Program-made: the position numbers and the translations under genes
The notes under the pieces: model-generated
What the model was told of the DNA's origin: nothing
The model's input: only the letters and a program-made list of their open reading frames with translations
Database searches by the model: none
Shown here: in pieces, positions 15,386 through 23,294 of the stretch
Position numbering within the stretch: position 1 is the stretch's first letter
Layout: every line of letters starts with the position of its first letter
Assembly: GCF_001552075.1 (NCBI RefSeq)
Contig: NZ_BCQM01000004.1
Span: 286,263 to 350,262 of the forward strand
Direction of reading: 5' to 3'
Length of the DNA: 64,000 bases
Origin: Arthrobacter luteolus NBRC 107841
Lineage (GTDB): Bacteria > Actinomycetota > Actinomycetes > Actinomycetales > Micrococcaceae

Positions 15386-16818
15386 CCCTCACCGCATCGC
15401 CCGCATCGACGGCGGCTCCCGCCCTGGACACCTCACCCGGAGAAGCGCCGGTGAGCCGCCGCGAACGGCGCTGGGACCAGCAGCGGGTGACGCAGCCGGT
15501 GAGCTGGCGGCCCAACCCGGAAGCCTTCGGCCAGGCCCTGGCCGCGGCCCGTCCGCAGCGGGTCGGCAAAGTCTCCACCGTCGTCGGACTCAGCGTCGAG
15601 GTGACCGGCCTGGATTGCGCCGTCGGGGACCTGGTCAGCCTGGGCACCCCGGAAACCGCCGTCGACGCCGAGGTTGTTGCCGCGACGCGGGACGGCGTCC
15701 GCTGCATGCCCTTCGGCCGCCTCGCCGGGCTCACCGCGGGCAGCCCCGCACGGTCCAAGGGCATGCCGATGCGCGTTCCCACCGGCGCCGGGCTTTTCGG
15801 GCGGGTCATTGACGGACTCGGCCGGCCGATCGACGGCAAAGGGCCGCTGCAGGTGGAGCAGTACGTTCCCCTGGACCACGACACCCCGCCGGCGATGCAG
15901 CGCTCCCGGATCACCGAGCCCCTCCAGCTGGGCGTGCGGGTCCTGGACACACTCACCACTGTTGGCAAGGGCCAGCGCATGGGCCTCTTCGCTGGCTCCG
16001 GCGTGGGCAAGTCCTCGCTGCTGTCCATGATCGCCCGCGGAACGGACGCAGAGGTGTCGGTGATCGCCCTGGTGGGGGAGCGCGGCCGTGAGGTCCGTGA
16101 ATTCCTGGAGGACGATCTGGGCGCAGAAGGCCTGGCCCGCTCCATCGTGGTTGTTTCAACCTCCGACGAGCCGGCGCTGATGCGCCTGCGCGCCGCCTTT
16201 GTTGCCACCCGCATCGCCGAATCCTTCCGCGACCAGGGCGCCGACGTGATGCTCATGATGGACTCGCTGACCCGGGTGGCCATGGCCCAGCGGGAAATCG
16301 GGCTCTCCGTCGGCGAGCCGCCGGCGACCCGCGGCTACCCGCCCTCGACCTTCTCCCTGCTGGCCCAGCTGCTCGAACGTGCGGGAACGGACAAGACCGG
16401 TTCCGTGACCGGTATGTACACCGTGCTGGTGGACGGCGATGACCACAACGAGCCCATCGCGGACTCCGCCCGGTCGATCCTGGACGGCCATGTGGTGCTG
16501 GACCGCAAGCTCGCCGTCGCCGGCCACTTCCCTTCCGTCGATGCGCTCGGCTCGATTTCCCGCGTCGCGTCACGGGTTAACCCCAAGGACCGCAGCCAGG
16601 CCTCTTCCGGCCTGCGCCGGGTGCTGGCAGCCCGCCGGTCCGCCCAGGACCTCATCGACGTCGGGGCCTACCAGCGCGGATCCAATCCGCTGGTGGACGC
16701 CGCGGTTGACCACGAAGACGCCATTAACGCTTTCCTGCAGCAGCGCATGGATGAACAGACACCGGCCGCGTCCGCCTGGGACCAGCTGCATCGGCTCACA
16801 CAGAATCTGGGGGTATAA
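15382..16818 (+). CDS. fliI: Flagellar type III export ATPase FliI
   Basis: This 478-aa protein is a close relative of the F1-ATPase beta subunit. It has Walker A LFAGSGVGKSSLLSMIA, then ALVGERGREVREFL, Walker B DVMLMMDSLTRVAMAQRE, and GEPPATRGYPPSTFSLL, the FliI/YscN signature. The hexamer unloads substrate-chaperone complexes at the export gate. It overlaps fliH by four bases and lies two bases before fliJ. Confidence 0.97.
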   Translation: MTLTASPASTAAPALDTSPGEAPVSRRERRWDQQRVTQPVSWRPNPEAFGQALAAARPQRVGKVSTVVGLSVEVTGLDCAVGDLVSLGTPETAVDAEVVAATRDGVRCMPFGRLAGLTAGSPARSKGMPMRVPTGAGLFGRVIDGLGRPIDGKGPLQVEQYVPLDHDTPPAMQRSRITEPLQLGVRVLDTLTTVGKGQRMGLFAGSGVGKSSLLSMIARGTDAEVSVIALVGERGREVREFLEDDLGAEGLARSIVVVSTSDEPALMRLRAAFVATRIAESFRDQGADVMLMMDSLTRVAMAQREIGLSVGEPPATRGYPPSTFSLLAQLLERAGTDKTGSVTGMYTVLVDGDDHNEPIADSARSILDGHVVLDRKLAVAGHFPSVDALGSISRVASRVNPKDRSQASSGLRRVLAARRSAQDLIDVGAYQRGSNPLVDAAVDHEDAINAFLQQRMDEQTPAASAWDQLHRLTQNLGV

Positions 16819-16820
16819 CG

Positions 16821-17255
16821 ATGGGACGGGACTTTCCGCTCGCCGGACTGCTAAGGCTCCGCCGGCTCCAGCAGGACAGCGCCGCCGGGTCGCTCGCGGC
16901 GGCAAACGCGAAGCTCCGCCAGAGCGCCGGCGCGCGCAGCGAAGCCTATGACGCGCTGGCCGCCTCACCGCTGGAGGCAGCCGACGCCGCCACCCTGACC
17001 GCCATCGCCGCGGCCCGCGCCTCCTCACGGAGCATGCTGGCAGACCTGCTGGCGGCAGAGGCGCTGGACAGCACGGCCGTGAACACCGCCCAGGCCGAGT
17101 TCCACGCTGCCCGGGCTCGCTCGGTGGGCCTGGAAAAACTCGAGACCAAGCATTCGGATGCCCTGGCCGTGGAGGATCTCCGCACCGAACAGGCCGTCCT
17201 GGACGAACTTGCCGGCACCACCTGGCACCGCCGGCAGAAAGAAGCCAACAGATGA
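16821..17255 (+). CDS. fliJ: Flagellar export protein FliJ
   Basis: This 144-aa, Ala/Arg/Glu-rich protein is predicted to be one long coiled coil, starting FPLAGLLRLRRLQQDSAAG and ending DELAGTTWHRRQKEANR. FliJ is the central stalk in the FliI hexamer, like the gamma subunit of F1, and has this length and N-terminal FPL-x-x-LL-x-LR pattern. The place directly after fliI supports it. It overlaps the next gene by four bases. Confidence 0.85.
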   Translation: MGRDFPLAGLLRLRRLQQDSAAGSLAAANAKLRQSAGARSEAYDALAASPLEAADAATLTAIAAARASSRSMLADLLAAEALDSTAVNTAQAEFHAARARSVGLEKLETKHSDALAVEDLRTEQAVLDELAGTTWHRRQKEANR

Positions 17256-17923
17256 GCATGACCGATGCGATTGGCCGGATCCAGGAGATCCGCTCCACGA
17301 TCGACGCGCTCTCCGGAACGGCTCCGGCGGCCGCGGCTGCCGCTGCCGGCACCGGTTCGTCCACGACGGGCACCGCGGTCGCCGGAAGCAGCAGCGGTTT
17401 CGCAGCAGCGCTTTCCGCCGTGACCGGAACAGCGTCCGCCGGGACCGGCGGGGCAACGAACGAAGCGCTGATGGCTTCCGTGGACAAGTACGTTGGCCTG
17501 CCCTACATCTGGGGCGGCAATGACCCGGCCGTGGGGCTGGACTGCTCCTCCTTCGTGCAGAACGTTTTCAAAGACCTCGGCTACAGCCTGCCCCGCGTCA
17601 CCTGGGACCAGATGAACAGCGGCACCAAGGTCAATTCACTGGCCGAAGCCCAGCCCGGTGACCTCCTCTTCAGCCACGACGGCGGGCACGTCGCTATCTA
17701 CCTTGGCAACGGCAAAGCCGTGGACGCACCGCAGCCCGGCCAGACGATCCAGATCCGCGACGCCTGGGAAACCGACGCCAACATCACCACCATCCGCCGC
17801 ATCCTCCCGACGGAAACCGCGGCGTCGCCGCAGGCAGCATCGGCTCTCACCAGCACCGCGGTCACGGACCTGGTTGCCTCGGCCCGGGCCATGCAGGCTT
17901 CCCTGCTGGGAGGGACGGCATGA
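17252..17923 (+). CDS. NlpC/P60 peptidoglycan hydrolase of the flagellar operon
   Basis: This 223-aa protein has a Thr/Ala/Gly-rich N-terminal region (about 1-72), then an NlpC/P60 domain. YVGLPYIWGGNDPAVGLDCS places the catalytic Cys at residue 98, and SHDGGHVAIYLGNG the His at 146. Such enzymes cut D-Glu to diamino-acid bonds in cell-wall stem peptides. There is no signal peptide or membrane segment, so export through the flagellar machinery is likely if it acts on the wall. Its place among rod, hook and export genes, and the absence of FlgJ, suggest it opens peptidoglycan for the growing rod. That role is inference; the hydrolase fold is clear. Confidence 0.88.
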   Translation: MSMTDAIGRIQEIRSTIDALSGTAPAAAAAAAGTGSSTTGTAVAGSSSGFAAALSAVTGTASAGTGGATNEALMASVDKYVGLPYIWGGNDPAVGLDCSSFVQNVFKDLGYSLPRVTWDQMNSGTKVNSLAEAQPGDLLFSHDGGHVAIYLGNGKAVDAPQPGQTIQIRDAWETDANITTIRRILPTETAASPQAASALTSTAVTDLVASARAMQASLLGGTA

Positions 17924-19278
17924 GCATCCCCGCAGCTTTCCTGACCGCCCGCCCGGCCGCCCCCGCAGGCGGACGGCCTTCTGCCGGCACACCGGACGAC
18001 GGCGGCACGGGGTTCGGATCCGCACTCCAGGCAGCCTTGGCCGGCGAGGCCACGGGTCCGGCAGCGGAAACGCCCATCGAAGCACCGGTGGAAAGCCCAG
18101 AGACAGCGGAAGCCCCCGCAGAGAGCGTTCCGGCTGTTCCCGGGTTCAGCTTCCCGGCTTCCGCTGCCGTCCCGGCACCGCTGCCGGGGTCTCCCGGGGC
18201 AGAGCCGGGCGGGCTTAACCCGGCCGCAGCCGGCGGGATCCTGGGCGATGGAACCGCCCAGCTGCCCGGAGCCGCAGAGCTGTCCGGAACCGCCACGGCC
18301 CAGGCGGCTGGCAGCACACCGGCCGCAGCCACACCCCTTTCCGGAACCGCGCCGGTGCCCGTTCCGCCGTCCGTGGCACTGCACGCCCCGCAGGGAACTG
18401 CGGCGGCCGGACCCCAGGCCGGAGCGGCCGCTGCCCTGGCGGCAGCCTCGGAAGGTATGGCAGCCGCCGCGGATCCGGAAAACCCGGACCCGGTGCCGGG
18501 CGACGAACGTCCTGCCGGTGCGGTACCGCAGGCCGGAACCAGCACCGCAGGGGCCAGCACCGCAGGGGCCACCGCGTCCGCGCCCGCACTGGTGCAGGCC
18601 GCAGCCGCCTCCGGTGAATCATCCCTGGCCGCTGCAACCGGCCCGGCCTCCGGCACCCTGCAGGGAGCCACCGCCTCCACAAGCGCCGCTCCGGCGGCGC
18701 CGGCAGCGGACCCTGACCCCGCAGCTGCGGTGGCCGCACCCGCGGCACATACACCGGCCGCAGCCGTTCCGGCGCTGCAGGTCCAGCCCTCCCCGGTACA
18801 GCCGATGGCGGCCGCACCGGCTCAGACACCGGTTGCCCAGCCGGCTCCGCTGCTCACCCAGGTGGCGCAGCCCCTCTTCAGTCTCAGCTCGGCAGCGCCG
18901 GGGGACCACGTGATGACGCTGAGCGTCACTCCGGAGAACCTGGGTCCCGTAACTGTCCGCGCCCACGTCAGCGCGGACGGAATCCGGGTGGAGCTCTTCG
19001 CTCCCAACGACGCCGGGCGGGAAGCGCTGCGGAGCATCCTTACCGATCTGCGCCGGGACCTGTCAGGTTCCGGACTGAGCACCTCGCTTTCCCTGTCAAC
19101 GCAGGACCAGCCCGGCACCGGCCCGGACAGCCGCGGCGGACCGGGCCAGGAGCTGCCCGGCAGCGGCCCTACCGGTGCCGCACCCGGCGCGGACCCGGAG
19201 GCCGCTCCGGTGCCCTTGCAGCAAGCCTTCCGTCCCGTGGCCCACGGCTCGGTAACAACCCTCGACATCCTGGCCTGA
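17920..19278 (+). CDS. fliK: Flagellar hook-length control protein FliK
   Basis: This 452-aa protein is extremely Ala/Pro/Gly-rich over its first about 300 residues, as expected for the disordered molecular ruler part. The folded C-terminal domain (about 320-400) contains GDHVMTLSVTPENLGPVTV, the FliK/Flg_hook motif (L-x-P-x-x-LG-x-V-x-V), then RVELFAPNDAGREALRSIL. FliK is secreted during hook growth and switches export from hook to filament proteins via FlhB. The gene sits directly before flgD and flgE. The low-complexity region gives long spurious open frames on the other strand. Confidence 0.9.
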   Translation: MSIPAAFLTARPAAPAGGRPSAGTPDDGGTGFGSALQAALAGEATGPAAETPIEAPVESPETAEAPAESVPAVPGFSFPASAAVPAPLPGSPGAEPGGLNPAAAGGILGDGTAQLPGAAELSGTATAQAAGSTPAAATPLSGTAPVPVPPSVALHAPQGTAAAGPQAGAAAALAAASEGMAAAADPENPDPVPGDERPAGAVPQAGTSTAGASTAGATASAPALVQAAAASGESSLAAATGPASGTLQGATASTSAAPAAPAADPDPAAAVAAPAAHTPAAAVPALQVQPSPVQPMAAAPAQTPVAQPAPLLTQVAQPLFSLSSAAPGDHVMTLSVTPENLGPVTVRAHVSADGIRVELFAPNDAGREALRSILTDLRRDLSGSGLSTSLSLSTQDQPGTGPDSRGGPGQELPGSGPTGAAPGADPEAAPVPLQQAFRPVAHGSVTTLDILA

Positions 19279-19293
19279 GAAGGAGATCCACCC

Positions 19294-19785
19294 ATGCCGG
19301 TAGAAGCAGTTTCAGCGCCTAACGCGGCCACCACCGAACAGCCCACCCGGGTGCCAAAGCAGGTCATGGACAGTGAATTGTTCCTCACTCTGCTGGTCAC
19401 CCAGCTGCGCAACCAGGACCCGAGTTCGCCCATGGACACCAACGAAATGATCAGCCAAACCACCAATCTGGCCACCATGGAACAGCTCACCAACATGGCG
19501 ACCATGAGCGAGGAGAATTTCTCCCTGCAGATGCGCATGGCCGCTGCCGGCCTGATCGGCCAGACGGTGACGTACACCAACGAGGCCGGGGAATCGGTCA
19601 GCGGAACCGCCACCGCTGTCTCCTATAAGTACGGGGTGCCAACGGTCAGCGTGGATGGCGTGGACGTCCTGCTGGATGCGATCTCCGGTGTGGTGGCACC
19701 GAAGACCACCCCGGATCCCGGTGACGATTCCGGCTCTGGCAGCGGTTCCGGCTCCGGAACCGGAACGCCGGGCACAACGGCGTAA
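19294..19785 (+). CDS. flgD: Hook scaffolding (hook cap) protein FlgD
   Basis: This 163-aa protein has the FlgD core KQVMDSELFLTLLVTQLRNQ followed by DPSSPMDTNEMISQTTNLA and EQLTNM (family: FL-x-LL-x-x-QL-x-x-QDP-x-x-P-x-x). It lacks the large C-terminal Ig-like domain and ends in a Gly/Ser/Thr tail, so it is a short form. FlgD caps the hook during assembly. The ribosome-binding site is a strong AAGGAG. It is 15 bases after fliK. Confidence 0.94.
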   Translation: MPVEAVSAPNAATTEQPTRVPKQVMDSELFLTLLVTQLRNQDPSSPMDTNEMISQTTNLATMEQLTNMATMSEENFSLQMRMAAAGLIGQTVTYTNEAGESVSGTATAVSYKYGVPTVSVDGVDVLLDAISGVVAPKTTPDPGDDSGSGSGSGSGTGTPGTTA

Positions 19786-19875
19786 CCGGGGCGCTTTCGC
19801 TGCCCTTCCTTTTCTTCTCCTACTTCCCATACTTCGCAAACGGTCTCCACAACCTTCAGCTGAAAGGCGTATCCC

Positions 19876-21072
19876 ATGCTCCGCTCCCTGTACTCCGGAA
19901 TTTCCGGTCTCCGTGCGCACCAGACGATGCTCGACGTCACCGGCAACAACATCGCCAACGTGAACACCGTCGGCTACAAGGCCAATGCCGTCCAGTTCCA
20001 GGACACCCTCTCGCAGCTGACGCAGGGCGCCACGGCTCCCGGCGCCAACAACGGCGGCGGCAACCCGGCACAGGTTGGCCTCGGCGTCCTGGTCTCCGGC
20101 ATCACCACCAACTTCACCCAGGGCTCCGCCCAGGCCACCGGCCGCGCGACGGACCTGATGATCTCCGGAGACGGCTACTTCGTCACCAAGCAGGGCACCG
20201 AGACCACCTACACCCGGGCCGGGTCTTTCGACCTTGATGCCGCCGGCCGCCTGGTCACCACGGACGGCAAGATCGTCCAGGGCTGGACCGGCGTCAACGG
20301 TGTTATCAACACCGGCGGAGCCGTTGGCAACGTGGTCCTCCCGGACGGCGCGATCGCCCCGGCCATCGCCACGACCACTGCCACCATGGGCGGAAACCTG
20401 CCCTCGGAAACCAAGCCCGCCGATCCGGCTGCCGTGCCGCCGGTAGCTGCCGGCACCATCGTCCGTGACATGGACGTCTACGACGCCAACGGTGTTGCCA
20501 CGGTGGTCTCGCTGACCTTCACCCGCACGGCCACCGGCTGGGACGTTTCGGCTCCGGGCGCCACCACGGCGTCGCTCGGCTTCACCAACGGTGTCCAGAA
20601 CGCGGGCAACCCGGCCAGCCTGACCGTCAACGGCGTTGCCGTGAACCTGGCCGGGCTGACCAGCTACGCCGGCGTCAGCACGGCCTCGGTCACCGGGCAG
20701 AACGGCCGTGCCGCCGGAACCCTGGAGTCCTTCTCCATCTCCAAGGACGGCACCCTGATCGGTTCCTTCACCAACGGTGCCAAGCAGGCCCTGGCCCGCA
20801 TCGCCGTCGCCACCTTCACCAACCCCGCAGGCCTGGAGAAGGCCGGCAACTCCGGCTTCACCGCCACCGTCAACTCCGGCAACCCGGTCCTGGGCGGCCC
20901 GGGTGATCCCGGCATGGGCAACGCTGTAGCCGGCTCCCTGGAAATGTCCAACGTGGACCTCTCCCAGGAATTCACCAACCTGATCGTGGCCCAGCGCGGG
21001 TTCCAGGCCAACGCCCGAATCATCACCACCTCGGACGAAGTGCTCCAGGAACTGACCAACCTCAAGCGCTAA
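19876..21072 (+). CDS. flgE: Flagellar hook protein FlgE
   Basis: This 398-aa protein starts MLRSLYSGISGLRAHQTMLD and VTGNNIANVNTVGYKAN, and ends EMSNVDLSQEFTNLIVAQRG with FQANARIITTSDEVLQEL, the terminal motifs of rod/hook proteins. Length and the internal FlgE-type segment (DLMISGDGYFVTKQGTETTY) support FlgE. FlgG shares the terminal motifs, but is shorter (about 260 aa). No separate flgF or flgG was found, so the distal rod is either encoded elsewhere or missing. The gene is followed by a very stable hairpin. Confidence 0.92.
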   Translation: MLRSLYSGISGLRAHQTMLDVTGNNIANVNTVGYKANAVQFQDTLSQLTQGATAPGANNGGGNPAQVGLGVLVSGITTNFTQGSAQATGRATDLMISGDGYFVTKQGTETTYTRAGSFDLDAAGRLVTTDGKIVQGWTGVNGVINTGGAVGNVVLPDGAIAPAIATTTATMGGNLPSETKPADPAAVPPVAAGTIVRDMDVYDANGVATVVSLTFTRTATGWDVSAPGATTASLGFTNGVQNAGNPASLTVNGVAVNLAGLTSYAGVSTASVTGQNGRAAGTLESFSISKDGTLIGSFTNGAKQALARIAVATFTNPAGLEKAGNSGFTATVNSGNPVLGGPGDPGMGNAVAGSLEMSNVDLSQEFTNLIVAQRGFQANARIITTSDEVLQELTNLKR

Positions 21073-21084
21073 ACCGGACCACCT

Positions 21085-21124
21085 GCCAAGGAGGCCGCGC
21101 ACTTCGGTGCGCGGCCTCCTTGGC
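21085..21124 (+). terminator. 18-bp hairpin with UUCG tetraloop after flgE
   Basis: 21085-21102 is perfectly complementary to 21107-21124 with loop TTCG, the especially stable tetraloop. No T-tract follows. It divides the long flagellar run into a flgB-flgE part and a flbD-onward part, acting as a partial terminator or an mRNA 3' stabiliser. Confidence 0.7.
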
Positions 21125-21281
21125 GGTTAACGACGGCGTTGGCCAACGACGGCGCCGGCCAACAGCGGCGGCGACCAACGAAGGCGGTGCCGGCCTGCCC
21201 TTTCCTTACCGATACCGGGCGTCTGCCGAAAGTAAGGGTGACGGCTTATGCAAGCCGGACGCCGCAACAGGGGACGGGCCA

Positions 21282-21599
21282 ATGATTGTTCTTACGCGAC
21301 TGAACGATGCTCAGTTTGCGATCAACCCTGACCTGATTGAGCGCGTCCACTCGAACCCGGACACCACGCTGGTCATGGTGGACGGGGCAAAGTACATCGT
21401 CACGGAGTCCATGGACGAAGTGATAGCTCTGATAGCCCAGTTCCGCGCCCGCGTAATTTCCATGGCCAGGGACCTGCCACAGGTCCCGCTCCGGCCGGGA
21501 ACCGGGCTCGGACTGGTTCCGGATGCCGGCGCCGGGGGGACGGCGGCCATCAGTGAAAGCAGTACCAAGACCGTGCCCCTTCGTCCGAGGAACAAATAA
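21282..21599 (+). CDS. flbD: Flagellar FlbD family protein
   Basis: The 105-aa product starts MIVLTRLNDAQFAINPDLIE and contains VMVDGAKYIVTESMDEVI, matching the short FlbD family (I-x-LTRLNG-x-x-F-x-LN-x-x-x-I, G-x-x-Y-x-V-x-E). Its precise role is unknown; it normally lies between flgE and motA, as here. The C-terminal about 40 residues are an extra Pro/Gly/Ser tail. ATG 21282 follows GGGGACGG. The stop overlaps the motA start. Not to be confused with the Caulobacter regulator FlbD. Confidence 0.85.
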   Translation: MIVLTRLNDAQFAINPDLIERVHSNPDTTLVMVDGAKYIVTESMDEVIALIAQFRARVISMARDLPQVPLRPGTGLGLVPDAGAGGTAAISESSTKTVPLRPRNK

Positions 21600-22384
21600 T
21601 GGATCCGGCCACAATAATCGGCTTAGTGCTCGCCTTCGGGTCGCTCTACGCCATGATCACCCTCGAAGGCGCGCACCTCACCTCCATCCTGCTGCCCGCA
21701 CCCATGATCCTGGTCTTTGGTGCGACCATCGCGGTGGGCCTGGCCGGAGGCACCCTGAAGGACTTCATTTTCTCCTTCAAGGCCCTGCCCCGGGCCTTTA
21801 TGGGCAAGAAGCCGCGCCCGCAGGAAACCATCGACAGGGTGGTTTCGCTCGCCGAAAAGGCGCGCTCCGAAGGCCTGCTCTCCCTGGAAGCCGACGCCGC
21901 GGAAGTGAACGATCCCTTCCTGAAGGTGGCTCTCCAGAACATCGCTGACGGCACCGACGGCGAAGAGCTGCGGACCCTGCTGGAAGACGAGATCAACACC
22001 AAGGCCTCCAGCGACAAAGTGGCGACCAAATTCTTCAACAGCCTGGGCGGCTACGCGCCGACCATCGGCATTATCGGCACCGTGGTGTCCCTGACCCACG
22101 TGCTGGAGAACCTCTCCACCCCCGCCACGCTTGGCCCGATGATTGCCACGGCGTTCGTCGCGACCCTGTGGGGACTGCTGTCGGCGAACTTCATCTGGCT
22201 GCCCATCAGCCAGCGGCTCAAACGCCTCAGCGAGCTGGAACTGGAACAGATGACCCTGCTGATGGAGGGTGTCCTGGCCCTCCAGGCCGGCAGCCAGCCA
22301 CGGCTGCTGGGCGAACGCCTGCGCGCCATGGTTCCTGCCCATGAACTGACCGCCCCGGCCCGCGAGACCAGCGAAGCAGCGTGA
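21599..22384 (+). CDS. motA: Flagellar stator protein MotA
   Basis: This 261-aa protein has four membrane segments. Signature stretches are the first segment (IIGLVLAFGSLYAMITLEG), the cytoplasmic loop with charged residues (ETIDRVVSLAEKARSEGLLS), and the proton-channel segment GGYAPTIGIIGTVVSLTHVL with its conserved prolines. With MotB it forms the proton-driven stator. It overlaps flbD by one base and motB by four. Confidence 0.95.
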   Translation: MDPATIIGLVLAFGSLYAMITLEGAHLTSILLPAPMILVFGATIAVGLAGGTLKDFIFSFKALPRAFMGKKPRPQETIDRVVSLAEKARSEGLLSLEADAAEVNDPFLKVALQNIADGTDGEELRTLLEDEINTKASSDKVATKFFNSLGGYAPTIGIIGTVVSLTHVLENLSTPATLGPMIATAFVATLWGLLSANFIWLPISQRLKRLSELELEQMTLLMEGVLALQAGSQPRLLGERLRAMVPAHELTAPARETSEAA

Positions 22385-23262
22385 GCGCCCCCAACCGCCG
22401 CCGGCGCAAGGAGGAGCCGGACGAGCACCCGGATGAGCGCTGGATGGCGTCCTACATGGACATGGTCACCGTGCTGATGTGCATGTTTATCGTGCTCTTC
22501 GCCATGTCCACCGTGGACCAGGCCAAGTTCGAGCAGCTCAAGGCCTCCCTGGCCACCGGCTTCGGCATGGAGGAAAGCAACACGGTGGACACCGCCAAAG
22601 GCGTGGTTGTTCCGCCGTCCATGGTCGACAACGAAGAGGTCGTGGATCCCGACGCCGACCTTGCAATGCAGGCAGCTCTGGAGGTCAAGGACCTCACTGC
22701 GCTGCGGGACCAGCTGCAGGATGGCCTGGAGACCAAGGGCCTGCAGGATGATGTCCGCTTTGAAATTGACGAGCGAGGGCTGACCATCCGCCTGGTCAGC
22801 TCGGAAATGTTCTTCGAACCGGACCTTGCGGACCTGACCACGCAGGCCCGCGGCGTGCTGAACGTGATCGGCCCGATCCTGGAGCCCACCGCCTACGACA
22901 TTTCGGTGGAAGGCCACACCGCCCAGGTCCGCCAGTTCACTGATTCCGCCCTGGACTGGGAGCTCTCCTCCTCACGGTCAGTCCACGTGCTGCGCTACCT
23001 GATGGATCCCGGCGGCATCGACTTCAGCCGCATCAAGGCTGTGGGCTACGGCGAATCCCGGCCGCTGACGGCCGGTGCCACGGCCGAGGAACGGGCCCAG
23101 AACCGGCGTGTGGACATTGTGGTGCTTTCGGGGCAGTCCGAAGCTGTCCGGCAGCTGATGCCCGCGATCGTCGACGGCCAGATCATCTTCCCGGAGCCGT
23201 CCGCCGAACCAGCCACCGAGGCCAGCCGGGACGAGGAAGTTTTGCCCGCCTCCAACCACTAA
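22381..23262 (+). CDS. motB: Flagellar stator protein MotB
   Basis: This 293-aa protein (GTG start overlapping motA) has a short basic N-terminus, one membrane segment (MASYMDMVTVLMCMFIVLFA) with the essential proton-carrying Asp at residue 27, and a C-terminal OmpA-like peptidoglycan-binding domain (ISVEGHTAQVRQ, SSSRSVHVLRYL, GYGESRPL, RRVDIVV). Asp rather than Na-type residues suggests proton drive. The sigma-28-like promoter for fliM overlaps its stop codon. Confidence 0.95.
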   Translation: MSAPNRRRRKEEPDEHPDERWMASYMDMVTVLMCMFIVLFAMSTVDQAKFEQLKASLATGFGMEESNTVDTAKGVVVPPSMVDNEEVVDPDADLAMQAALEVKDLTALRDQLQDGLETKGLQDDVRFEIDERGLTIRLVSSEMFFEPDLADLTTQARGVLNVIGPILEPTAYDISVEGHTAQVRQFTDSALDWELSSSRSVHVLRYLMDPGGIDFSRIKAVGYGESRPLTAGATAEERAQNRRVDIVVLSGQSEAVRQLMPAIVDGQIIFPEPSAEPATEASRDEEVLPASNH

Positions 23263-23286
23263 CGGCGGGGCCGCCGCAGCCGATAG
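23260..23286 (+). promoter_or_regulatory. Sigma-28-like promoter at fliM
   Basis: TAAC (23260-23263), 15 bases, GCCGATAG (23279-23286). The expected start lies at about 23293-23295, at the GTG start codon of fliM, so the transcript would be leaderless. No Shine-Dalgarno sequence is present. Confidence 0.72.
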
Positions 23287-23294
23287 TTTTCCCT

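Noticed and set aside
21207..21215. TACCGATAC upstream of flbD as a fifth sigma-28 promoter
   Set aside because: The -10 deviates at the first base and last base, and the expected -35 position shows no TAAC-like sequence.
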